This document shows positions 38,764-50,051 of a stretch of 64,000 bases of DNA, piece by piece. The translations under genes were made by a program, and so were the position numbers. The notes under the pieces were generated by a model. It searched no databases. It had not been told where the DNA came from and was given only the letters and a program-made list of their open reading frames with translations. Source of the DNA: Patagioenas fasciata (taxonomy: Eukaryota > Chordata > Aves > Columbiformes > Columbidae); contig NC_092526.1 in the NCBI RefSeq assembly GCF_037038585.1, positions 34,299,501 to 34,363,500 on the forward strand, read 5' to 3'. The first letter of the stretch is position 1; every line of letters starts with the position of its first letter.

Positions 38764-38951
38764 AGCTTACCTCCTCACCTAGAGACAATGAGCGTTTCGC
38801 AGATGCACGCTAGGCAAGTCAATACCCCACAAGATGAGGTCCAGGAGACACAGGAGGAGGTATCCATCAAGGACAAGCTGAGAGAAACAGAGGGGCTCTA
38901 CATCAAGAAAAACTTCCAGGATGAGATCAGCCAGTGTTTCATTGAGTGCCG
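38764..38951 (+). CDS. IQCA1: IQCA1 exon 6 (residues 238-300)
   Basis: The acceptor is TCTTGTCATTTCCAG and the donor TGCCG|GTGAGC. The exon is 188 nt: 62 codons plus two bases of Arg300. The first half is a Glu/Gln-rich segment (HARQVNTPQDEVQETQEEVS) with little visible conservation. The second half is a helix containing LRETEGLYIKKNFQDEISQC followed by FIECR, which corresponds to the family's EGxDxKxxxxxQIRQWFIECR segment. Here the family's Trp before Phe is replaced by Cys. The region appears a few residues shorter than in mammals. The frame fits exon 5 (phase 0) and exon 7 (phase 2). Confidence 0.9.
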
Positions 38952-39560
38952 GTGAGCAGAGATAAACACTTACCCCTTAGTAAGTCCATTTAACCCAAAG
39001 AGCTTGATTCTTACAAATTGCAAAATCCATCTTACAGTGGTGATCCCAATCTCAGCTGGTGATCACTGAGCAGCAGGACCTCTAACTGGGGAAATCAGAA
39101 TAGTATATCACTCCCTCATAGTCCAGAGGGAGTCAGAGGTGCCCTTTGAAAGGATGACTGCCGCATCAGATTGCTTATTAGCTTGGGCTCCAGCTTCGGA
39201 ATTATAAGACGCGTAGTTAAAGCTTAGGCACACTGACTTTCTTCCCTGTGTGAATACATAAGGTTTAAGAGAGAGAACACAGTCTTCCATGAGATAGAAG
39301 TATAATTCTTTGCTATAACAAACCATATCACATCACCAGGACTGCAGTCCAGGTGCCTGCTGCTGGTATAATCCAGCAGCCACAGGAATCTGAAGTACAT
39401 TCGTACTTGAGGCCTGACCTTCAAGACACTCCTCCAAATGCAACTTTACTAAAGTAATGCTGCTGATCTCAGTGAAACTTCACGTCTCAGTAGAGTTAAG
39501 CACATACTTACACATTTTTAAACTGAGTGCTGACACCTATAGTTCTCTCAGGAAGTTTAC

Positions 39561-39609
39561 CTGAGAGGAAGTTTTGAGACTGGCAATAGGGCAATTGATA
39601 CTGTAAAGC
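39561..39609 (-). other. Exon-like segment, minus strand (speculative)
   Basis: Read on the minus strand, the acceptor TATTCCTTTCTACAAG and the donor CTCAG|GTAAAC bracket 49 nt that are open in the phase left by the segment at 39945-40042. The encoded residues would be FTVSIALLPVSKLPL. No family is recognised. Such pseudo-exons arise often by chance in long introns. Confidence 0.13.
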
Positions 39610-39649
39610 CTTGTAGAAAGGAATATAGACTGGTTTTATGATAAAAGTG

Positions 39650-39715
39650 TGGTGGTTGGGCTGGGGGCCTTGGTGTTTTGTGGTTTTTCTGTTTTTTGGT
39701 TTTTTTTTTTTTAAA
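39650..39715 (+). repeat. GT-rich tract
   Basis: GTGGTGGTTGGGCTGGGG is followed by TGTTTTGTGGTTTTTCTG and a T run. It is a C-poor low-complexity sequence like those at 4216 and 11048. Confidence 0.75.
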
Positions 39716-39806
39716 CCCGGGATTTACCCCGTCCAGTGGCTTAGCTTGTAAAAGTAAATTGGGAAGCAGCACCCAGAAGTTCCAGGATTTAACAGCAAGG
39801 TTTCAG

Positions 39807-39836
39807 CTGCTCTGCATAAAACTGCTCTGCATAAAA
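39807..39836 (+). repeat. Perfect 15-bp tandem duplication
   Basis: CTGCTCTGCATAAAA occurs twice without a gap. Confidence 0.9.
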
Positions 39837-39944
39837 CCCTTCCAGTGTTTTTTTCTTGAGCCGCTTAGTGATGTTACAAGGTTCGTATTTGTCTTGTGGA
39901 CCTCTGTCGTCGTCCATTAATCATTCAGTGTTTTTTCAGTGTAC

Positions 39945-40042
39945 CTGCCTTCAGCATGCAGTTTCCAGTTGGAAACAGCAAATGCATTCTGATGAAATCC
40001 TGTTGTACGTATTCCTTGACTACTTTAATAGCGTTTTGGTAG
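39945..40042 (-). other. Exon-like segment, minus strand (speculative)
   Basis: On the minus strand a long T-run, then CACTACCTGTTGTGTAG as acceptor and GGCAG|GTACAC as donor, bracket 98 nt. One frame is fully open and would encode YQNAIKVVKEYVQQDFIRMH and 12 further residues. The protein-like composition is suggestive, but no family is recognised. The phase joins cleanly to the segment at 39561-39609. Confidence 0.2.
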
Positions 40043-42589
40043 CTACACAACAGGTAGTGCTTGTTTAAAAAAAAAAAAGCAATAATAAAAACAGCACTTT
40101 CACATGTTTGCCACAATCTGTTTATCTTCCTTTTTGTATTTTTGCCTCTTACAGACACTTGAGACTCCAGTATATTTTTACCCCCTCTAGCTCTTCTTTA
40201 GGAAGAACTAATTGTTTTGCAAAGTTCAGTTATTACAATGCACTTCCCCATTCCCTAAATCCACCCCGTTCCCAGGGCCTGATCTGCACACCTCTTCAGC
40301 TGCCTTTCCTGCCGCTCCCTGCAACTCCCAGCGTGTTCTGTGGTACAAAAAGATCTTGTTTCCTTAGCTTAATATTACTCATCTAATAGTAATTCTCTAA
40401 CATAGGTCAATCGTGTCCAATTAACTTGACTTCAGAGCTTGAGGAGAAATAACTGAAGGACTGCGTAAACCAATAACAGTGTTTCTATAGGAGATTAGCA
40501 GAGAACAGTCAGTCTCACAGAGAATAAGACTGAGCCATAAACCTCTTTAAAGACAGTTATAAGACGTTATGAGAAGTAAAATCCATTCCATGGAGACACT
40601 TAACAGCAAAGCCGAGCAAGAGCCTAACCAATCCAAAGGGTCATTTGAAGGAAGCTGAAGCCATCGTTCGATCAAGGGAGGTGGAGAGGAATGGCTGAAT
40701 GAGCAGTTCATTAAAACCCTCACTACCTAATGCATAAGCAACCTCAGTCTCACGTATCTATTAAATACTCTGAAGATGTAAGGTGGAGTGTAAATGCTGA
40801 GCTTTCTTATTCAGTAGCCCTTAGAAGTGAAATGGGACCTTGTTGCTGCATTTATATCCCAGATGTGCCCAGGGGCCCAACTGTAGATGAGACTTCAAGG
40901 CTATAGGCAGACATAGTCAGTATCCCAGCATACAAATGTGTGATTAAACATGCTATAAGGAGTTATTTAGTTAACCTTTAAGTTGTCTGGTCTGCTCAGG
41001 TTTGGTAGTCTTGCATTACATCTAGACTTGAAAATTAGCAAAGAATAAAACAGAAGTTTGACTATAGGCACCACAGTAATTGGTCTTGAATAGCTTCATA
41101 GGTATGTTCTTACCAAGCAAGTGATCATATTAAATGTGACTAAGATATACCCACACATGGTGTTAACCGATGACACCACTGCTTATAGACAAGCCTTTAA
41201 GTCAGACACCTTGTTCTGCTGCAGCTGGGATAGCCTGAGAAAACAGATCCCCTCCAACCTTGTGGAGTAACCACAGAGCGAGCTGCTTCTCCACCCACCC
41301 ATCTGAAATGATCAGATATTAAAAATATTAACCAAAAAGCAATTTTAAGCTCAATCAGACCATTTTCATAGAGAACAGCTAAAGAGACCGCACTGCATGT
41401 GCAGTTACAGGACATGCCTGGGAGCAAGGTCACCTCTGGTGGCAGAGGGACAGTGACAGACTTGTTGCAGTCAGAGCACCGTGTTTGATCATACTCCCTG
41501 TTATTCTCTTTTAAATTAACGTGCAGCATCATCTCCAAAAAACAGTAAGGCGCATTTCCACAAAAGCTGGACAGATTTCACTGATAAAAGCTATTCTGAT
41601 GATTTAGCGTACATAAAATTCTGCCCCCCAGTGAAGCCAGTGGGAGAGCTGCCATCAGCTTCAGCAAAGGCTGGACATCACCCAATATTATAGTTCATTT
41701 GAATCTGGCTAAGTGATGCAGTGATTTATGGGACTGAGAGGAGTCAGAGTGAGCTGTCTGCCATCCTGCTTTTCACAGAAGGCCTCTGTTTAAGTGACCA
41801 AAATATTTTTTCCTGCAGACACATTCACTTCCATCCAAAATAGGTTTAAAAAAAAAAAAAAAAGGCAGCAAATTCCTGCACATGGGGAGCACGTGTGTCA
41901 TGCAGAGCCAAGCTTTCTGTGTGGTGCATGCCAGAGACAGGGCAGAAATAGCAGGAGTTGTGTGCTGCTCCTGCCTGGCCTCCTGAACAATGAGCCAGAT
42001 CCAAAGTGTCAAGGTTTACATTAATTATTACCTGCCAGGATATATTTTGGCTCTCTGCTAAGCCAGTCTGCGAGATGAACACCTAAATGTAGCTTATAAA
42101 TTATTCTTTAACTAGGCTTTTTGACAGAGTTTACCATTTTCCATAGTCTATTAAATAAACAGATAGCTAAAGGGAAACAGAAATTCTTTTGAATAAATTT
42201 TGCTGTATGTACTTAAAAAAAATAAACCCAAACTTCCATATTTTATTCTTCAATTGGAAAAGGATGTGATAGCAAATACAATTAGCAGGTATTATCTTTC
42301 AGCACAGCTGCTACTAGATTACAAAAGCAATAAATAGAGAAATTTAATATGTGCTTATAACAGTTCTTACAAGTATTTACCACTTTCTTTGCACAAGGGA
42401 ACACAGGCATAGCTTCAGTCATTTCAAGATCCAAAACAGCTTCTTATAAAGGTAGGTGCTAAAAAAAGGCAAAATAAAGCAAAACCCAAAGGAATAGATT
42501 AAATATCAGTGTTCCAGTTTCTTATAGCAAACCCACTGCAGAGAAGACAAAATATTTTTGATATAACATTATGCATTTTGCAGCCTTAC

Positions 42590-42702
42590 CTTTCATCGTT
42601 CTGTTTGTCTGTATTGGCTTCTGTGGAGCTGTTCTTATCTCTTGCAAATTATTCACAGAACACTTTCTAGATTTCTGTTTGGCCTTGTCCATATGCACCA
42701 TG
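42590..42702 (-). other. Exon-like segment, minus strand (speculative)
   Basis: On the minus strand, 14 or more T residues then CTAG form a strong acceptor, and AAAG|GTAAGG a strong donor, around 113 nt. One frame is open and basic, reading MVHMDKAKQKSRKCSVNN then LQEIRTAPQKPIQTNRTMK. It has the best splice signals of the antisense candidates. No homologous family is recognised, and an isolated pseudo-exon remains the simplest explanation. Confidence 0.22.
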
Positions 42703-44830
42703 CTAGAAAAAAAAAAAAAATAAAGCTTTTTTTGAGAAGCATCATGCAGTATATCCACAGGCCTCCCTGTTTTTCAAGATAGCTAAAAGATTCAGAAAGC
42801 AGGAGTACAAATGTTCCAAAATTAACAGTTGCTATGATTATATACATCTGAGTCTGGATTTTAATCACTTCACTCCCACAGATTACATCCATTACATTAA
42901 CAGAATTTTACATTAAATATAGCAATTATATAGCTGGGGTTTTAATTTCCATTTCCTGTACTATTCCAGACCAGTAATATTGTTCTCTAATTTCACGTTT
43001 AGGGGCTTGGACTGCATATGCAAAAACTGTTGTCAATGTCTCCTCCAGTTTACTCATTGTACATAACTACAGTTCACAAATTATGAATCTTCCTCATGGT
43101 CATCACTAAAATAAATTTTAAAAAGGGACAGGGAGAAGAGGGGAGAAGAACCGTCTTATTATACAGAGAAATATAGTAGTATCTTTGTCTAAGGAAAGTT
43201 GTCTTTGACAGAAATCAATACAAAGGATGAGAAATCAAGATGAGGTTTTTATTACCAGAGATAGCCTCAAGAATCACAGGGGAGAGCCTAATACACAGGC
43301 TCTGCTGTAATGTATCTTATGCCCTCTAGCTGTAACAAATTACGCTGTGAATTTCTTGCAGGATTTATATGCCACTGCTCCGTGCTCTGGGGAGCATTTC
43401 ATCAGTTGCATTGCTGACCTAATAACAGGGGATCTAAGTAATAGCAACTTTTATGTACATTATGTGTTATTCCCACAGATTTGGGGATTGGTTTTCTGGA
43501 GGAAGGAGGCGGCAAGGGGTAAATGTGCTTTCCTAATAGGTTTACACTTTACTGATTAGCTTTGAATGATCTTCTTGCTCTGCCTGCTGACTTGAGTACT
43601 GTCAGAAAAAGAATTGGCCAAGCTTCGTGGTGAGTGAATGAGACTCCTTCTGAAGCAGGGGGTTCCTGTGCTTTATTTATTCATTTTGAACATTCCTGAC
43701 AGCCAGCCCAGACTTTGGTGCAGAGGAAAAGAGGAAGAAATAGGAAGTGATCGTGTAATATTTCCCTTTTTCACAAGACTGTTTTGTGAAGCTGAGTTTA
43801 CTGCCAACATGCCTGTTCTTGGGGCTCCCAAGGTAGCAGGGGGTGGGGAAGGAGGAGGCAGGAGGAAGATGAATGGAGAGAGAGTTTTTGCACTGAAACT
43901 CTGCAGAATAGGGAAAGTATTCATTTGTGTCAGGCGCTGCCCGTATCGCATTTCACACTCCGTACACACCGCTTTTTATGAAGTTAATGTTAACGTGCGT
44001 GAAAGCTGCCAGACAATCCATCAGCAGCTGGAGTCTTGCCAACAGGACAGAGACAGATGACACCTCAGCAGCACCGAGCTGTGGCACCCCCTCACCTCTG
44101 GTTTGAGGAATTGTTGCTCCAAGACCATTCAAATCCATGTTGTTTTTTCAATCCTGTCTGGCTCGTCATATGTGCCCTCAGCCTGCCAGAAGCACTTTTC
44201 CAAGTAACCAAGGAGTATGGTCTCTACGCAATATGGCAACAGTTCACAAAACAGCTGATAGGAAAATTGCTTAATAACCAGTTTTAGTGGAATGAACCTC
44301 TATGGCAGACAGCTCTCTCAAAGAGCAAGCTCCAGTCTTGGAAATCTTTGGAACACCACCAGCCCTTTAATCACAATCCTCTTTTTCCATACAATGCCCT
44401 ATTATTCTGGAAAAGACATTCCCTTCTTCCATAACAGCCCTTCAATGGCATTTCTCCTGTAGGAACCTACCAAAAATTGCCTCTCTGGTATCTGGTACTT
44501 TATATTCAGCACAGACAGGAGTTACTGCCCACAGAATCCATTTATAGGTGGGTGATGAACAGCTTTCTTTCACCTAATCCATATTGTCAGTACTTGCTTA
44601 CCCTGTCATCGTTAAAGGATTGTCACACACTCAAAAGCCACTTGTATGCGATATTCCACTTGGGAGCAAAAATCATCAGCCAGAAGCAACCATGAGTTCA
44701 ATGTAAAAATCATGATGTTATGCAAATGAGGATAAATAAGTGGTTTTCTGCTAATTCCACCATATGAGGATGAGGTGAACTAAATCAGAAAGCGATCTGT
44801 TTCTGCACCACAGTTTTCTTCTGTCCTTAC

Positions 44831-44881
44831 CTGTTTTGCTGGAGTTGAATATATCTTCTGTTAAGATTCTTGTACTTAGAG
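44831..44881 (-). other. Exon-like segment, minus strand (speculative)
   Basis: On the minus strand, TTGGGTAGGCTTTCAG and AACAG|GTAAGG bracket 51 nt. The frame that joins in phase to the segment at 42590-42702 is open (SKYKNLNRRYIQLQQN). It overlaps the 3' end of a minus-strand ORF read in another frame. Confidence 0.18.
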
Positions 44882-45322
44882 CTGAAAGCCTACCCAAACC
44901 AAATTCTTTAGGAAATAGCAGAAAACCAGTAGAAGCTTCTTCTGAATCACTCTGCAGCCAGTCTGGGTTGTGCCTCTTCTCTGAGTCTTCTCATTTTCCT
45001 CAGGAGAGCGAAGACAAGCTCTGGATTGTGAAAATGAAGCTCCGAAAGATGGTGGCACTGGCTTGGGTGTCCTCCTCTGCCCGAACACTTCATCTTCCTG
45101 CAAAACTACAGAAACATTAATAGAAGAGACAACATCTTTTTTCTCTATCAACAGTTTCATCTCTTTTCTGACAGAGCTAACAACTTCACATTTTGCAAAG
45201 GCAGTAATCTCTGTGTCATAACAATTATTGCTGGTGCAAAGTGCCCTCTGAACTCCTTTCTCCGATACCAAAAGGCCGTTCTGCAGAAACAGCTCACAAT
45301 TAACATCAGTCTCCCTGGACAT
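44876..45322 (-). other. 148-codon minus-strand ORF, unrecognised
   Basis: An ATG with G at -3 (GAGCCATGTC) opens 148 codons. Composition looks protein-like in the first 110 residues (for example QEDEVFGQRRTPKPVPPSFG), with no membrane segment there. No family is recognised. ORFs of 142-182 codons occur elsewhere in the window by chance, so length is not evidence. It is recorded because exon-like segments follow it on the same strand, although no good donor connects it to them. Confidence 0.12.
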
Positions 45323-45907
45323 GGCTCAGCCTGCTCCCGGATGTTTGGCTGTACCGCATGTAAATAGTCAAAGCTAGCTTCAAAATCCAACAGGAACAGC
45401 ATAGAGCTCTGACAGCAAAACCTGTCCAGGCCCGGCATAAATACCCTGGCAGCCAGACCACGCTGAGCTGCTCGCTGCAAGCAGCCATGGCACAGAGTCT
45501 GAGCCAGTTAAAGCACATCTGTGGGAACTAAAATCCTGCCTTTGGGCTCCCGAGTGAGACAACCTCTAAGACTGATTAATTAACGTAATTAGGAGCTGTA
45601 AACATTAATGGGTAATGTTCGAGCCTTGCCTAACACATTTGTAAAGCTTCCACTGAGTAGTTATCTACTGACTAATTTTGGCAGATATCTTCAGGGCTGG
45701 AGGGAGCAAGGGAATGGAATGCAAATGCATCACTGGCTTACTGGAGGAGTACCAGAGCAAATAGCCCACTGGGTTTCTTTGAACAGAGGGAAAATAAGTT
45801 ATCATAAACAAGAGGATTGTTTGTGTATGGTGGGAGAGAGTGGAGCCCACGGTTCCGCAACCTGTTTTCCCATTGATTGGAACCAACTACCTAGCTTTGA
45901 CAGACAT

Positions 45908-45991
45908 TACAAAAACAAATAAACGAAACAACAAAAACACACACAAAACAAAACTACCAAACAAACGAAAAAACCACCACACACCACAAAC
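45908..45991 (+). repeat. AC-rich (G-free) tract
   Basis: ACAAAAACAAATAAACGAAA, then ACACACACAAAACAAAAC and AACCACCACACACCACAAACC. Only two G residues occur in the tract, both within ACGAAA words. It shares words with the tracts at 11551 and 52202. Confidence 0.8.
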
Positions 45992-48900
45992 CTTCATTCA
46001 TTCTTTCTTGCTTATGAGAATACCACATTGTCCTCTTTTTAAAAGTGTGAAACCCTCTAATTCCAAAGGAGGAACAACTGCTATTAAGTCCATCTGCAGT
46101 TAATCTACTTTACTGGGTGTCTGTGGATTTACAAGAGGCAGGGGACACCTTGGGAAGCTTCTGTGCGGTGGCAGAAGTTGCCTACTTCGGTGTGTGCTAA
46201 AAATTTATGAGTGTGCTGACATTAATATAGGCGGCTTGATGGCTTTTGGGGGGATCAGTCGGAAGCCCCTGGATTCATATATTTCTCATACTTGGTGAAA
46301 CACAGATAAATCTTGGTGGCGGGTATCTGAAACGGTAAGACCAGTTGAACTCTGGTGTCACGCCTCCAGAGAGACATTGATAACATCACTAGTTCTGCAT
46401 TCTAAATCACCACAAACACAGAAATTTCCAGTTTTGTAAGGTTCTGTGAATGTACGGGTCAATTTATGATTGCCACCTCTATACAGTGATTAAAAACATA
46501 TGCAAAGGACTCTGCTGCTGATCCGGAATTTTGTTCATTGATCTATCAAAAGTTTTAAATAATTAAGGAACAAAAACAAGATTCTTAAAATATTGCAGGT
46601 ACAAATCAAGCTTCCCAAGGGGTTTTCAACATAACAAGTCATCCTCATGAACAATGATTTAATCACTAAGTGCATCAACACTGTACATAGGCACATCTTC
46701 AGCAGCTTTCCAAACGCTACTGTTCCCCCTCCAGATAGACATTCAAATATCTTAAACCACAAAGTCATTAGCAGCCTTCCCTGCATAAAGTCTCCTTTCC
46801 GTGATATTTTGCTTACTGACTTAGTTACTGAAAACAAAGTCAGGTCCTGATATTATTTCACAGAGCTAAGTCCTCATTCTAAGCAAACTCTCAACTTCCG
46901 AGGAGATTCACTGTTGTTTCTAAGCAAGTTTATCAATATCTGGGCTTTTTCAAGGTTGTTACAGGGAGGAGGACATACTCTTGCTCTCCAAAGCAGTTCA
47001 CCACCAGTGCAAGATCAGGGAAAACTATTCCAGTGCTGTGGCACTTTGGGCTTTTCCACTGAAGATCTCCGCCATAGGCTTTCTGCCTGTGATGAGGCTT
47101 TTCCTCAGCATCTTGCAGGAATGTTCAGAACTTCAAGCATCTGCAAGCACATATTCATCTCTTCATCAGGCGTGATTTGCATTGCACACCTCTTGCCATG
47201 CTTTCATATAAATTATGCATTAGCAACATTAAAAGCTCATTCAGATCTGAACAGTCACACATTAGCAAAGGCATAATGAGCATGGTTCTTCTCACAACAG
47301 TCTCTTCTCCTCCACTTTTCTCCTCAGCCTGCTCGCTTCTAAATCACTTTGCCCAGCAAGACTTTTCCCCACACCATCTCATTCCCAGCTTCTGCCTCTG
47401 CAGTTTTCAACCATAAAGCTCTAAATGCTCTGCTGACTGTAGACCAAAGGCAAAATTATCCAGAGCCTGCCAGCTCAGCCTGTGGAGACAGGATTTTTAT
47501 AGGGACAGCAAAGACATTTCTGTTCCAAAGGCCAAGATGAAACTCCTTGTTCTAGATGTTGGGAGCAAAAAGATGGGTCCAATTAGACATTTTAATTTAG
47601 TTAGCATAAGTAAAGTTATGTCTTGAACTAGTCTCCATCTTGGAAAAAACAGAATCATTTCAGCCAGTATTTTCAGATCTATATATTTTGTAAATTGAAT
47701 GCTCGACTTCTACATTTCCAGTACAAATGGCTTGACAAACCTGTGATCAGCTGAGAAACAGAGTTTTGTAACAGATAGCGTCAGGCAGTGACACTGGGAA
47801 AATGCTAAAACCAAAAGTGGAAAATTAATACAGCTGTTTTGGTGCTGCCAATCCCTGCCCAGTGCACTGCAGAGAGCGCGCAGCTGTTCACACAAGACAT
47901 GAACCAGGATAACTTTAATCGTCAGAGGTTAGAATGCGAGAGGGATGAGAACGGTCAGACACTTGAGATCGCACAGGAGAGACGTCCATCGTGAAGCCCC
48001 AGATCAGGCACCGACAGATGAGAAGAAGCACACTGTGCTGCCAATGACTGAGCTTTCTGAGTCCCCTTTTCAGTGCATAACTTTTTCCAGATATTTTACA
48101 GGGGTCCATGGCCTCCCCATTACAGACCCAGTTCCAGGGAGTCAGGCAATGCAGTGTGGAGACAGCCATAGGTGTAGTTCTGTACACACACAGAGGACAC
48201 CTCTTTACTCTCACTCACTCAACTTCTTAGAACACGGTATGGGACATGGGAGTAAAATGGATGGAATGAGTTAAGCCAAAGCAATAAGCCTCAGTGTGTA
48301 TATTTGGTGGTACAGCTGCTGTTCAGCAAGGAAAAATTAGAGGACCGAAAACAGTCTTAGCACAAGGACAAGTTGCTCTTTGTCCTATCCTGCTCTTCGC
48401 TTCTAGCCCTGTTCTTACAGACATTCCCATCCTGCGCACTATTCTGTAGGATCAATTCCTGGCTTCATTCACTTTCTGCTTTTTGATTTGTAGCACTACA
48501 GAAGCAACACAGACCATTACAACAAATCTAGGTTAGATTCCCTTTTCTACCTTCCTCAAATGGCTGAAAGTGACCCACAGAAACTCACAGTCCACTGACC
48601 TTGAGACTGAGCCTCCCGCTTAGTATTAAAGCTCCTAAAAATATTCACTCCTTTCTATGTCTAGAAGTCTGGAATAAGCTAAAGTAAATAGCATTAGTCT
48701 GAGCTGGTGCCATTTGCCAACAAGAAAAAAAAATCTTCCAACTAATTAGTTCATTTTCCTAAAGTACTCATGCCCATCTATAGTAATACTTAGGAATTTA
48801 AAGTCTGAAAATGCTAAGTGTTACTGACATAATGCAACAAACCCCCCACTGATATTCTCAAGGACACTTCCCAAACATTAGATTTATTTGTTGTCATAGA

Positions 48901-49997
48901 TACTCACAAAAACACAAACATCCCTTACATCCAGGGACTCACACTTGCCAGCAGCTTATTGGAATACAGCTCTACATTTTTTAAAAACTGATTGGATTTT
49001 TCTGGAAAATGCTGCAGTAGTGTGCCCTGTTCAATGGGTGTGCTAGGTTGCAGTTCTCACACACTGCATTTTCTTTATTCTTTTCTCAAACAGAGTCCTA
49101 ACAGCAGACAGGATTTCTGCTGGGTATTTAACACTGATAACTGATTTTCACCTCAGAGCTGGTTTCTGTTCTAGTAATCCAGATTGACACCTAGCTTGGC
49201 CCAGTGGGGTCCACTCTGCCATCTGATTTTTTTCTTAGTTTGGCGATCATAGCACAGCCCTAATCAATGAGAAAGTAAGAAGAGCATGAATCCCAAGGAA
49301 AAGAGGAAAAGACCCAGCACAGCTATTTTTTCACTCCACTGTGACAGGGAGAGGTATCTTCCCCAGCAAGTTAATATACAGGGCAGGTAGAAGAACCAAT
49401 TTGCCAACAGCAAAGTGAATGAAGATATGCTGGGATACACGAACAAGAAACAGGCAGAGAAAAAAGAATCGGAAGTCCCACTGGTGCCTGGTGGAAGGAT
49501 AGAGAGGCTCTGAAGAGTCAGTGGCTGGCAGAGGAGAGGTGTTTGACAGGTATTCTAGGAAGAGAAAGACCAAGGAAAAGCTTAGAAGTAAGGAGAACAA
49601 AAATCAACATGAAGCATAGAGCAGTGGCTCCCAAGCTGCAGCCGTTGCTCCACAGTACGATCTCTCTGGAGAAGCTGGCAGAAGAGGTAGAAAAGACATT
49701 TTCAGCATTGTCTCTGTAAAATGCAAATAAGAAAGGGGGCAAGTGGGGGGGAAAAAAGAAACATGGCATGGACTGACACAAGCACAGCAAAGGGGTAGCA
49801 GAAACAGTCACCAGGAGCTGGAGAGGCGAGAATCAGGAGAGGGATGAGAGAGATGTATAAGTGCAAAAATAAATCCTGTAAGCTACCAATTTGAAAATTA
49901 GGGACAGTTAGAACTAAAAACTGATACAAAATATTAAGTGTGTCCAACGCAAACACAAAAGAGCAGTCCTCAAACCCATATGCCACCAAGCAAGCTG

Positions 49998-49998
<1 letters not shown>

Positions 49999-50050
<52 letters not shown>
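49999..50050 (+). repeat. GATA microsatellite (13 units)
   Basis: Thirteen perfect GATA units in tandem. It is probably polymorphic in length. The minus-strand ORF through it (Ile-Tyr-Leu-Ser repeats) is an artefact. Confidence 0.95.

Positions 50051-50051
<1 letters not shown>

Noticed and set aside
43638..44060. 140-codon plus-strand ORF in intron 6
   Set aside because: No domain and a weak start context. It carries a Gly-rich low-complexity centre, consistent with chance.
45157..45518. Two further minus-strand ORFs, one starting at a GCCATGG context
   Set aside because: They overlap each other in different frames and have no recognised domain. A start with good context alone is not evidence of a gene.
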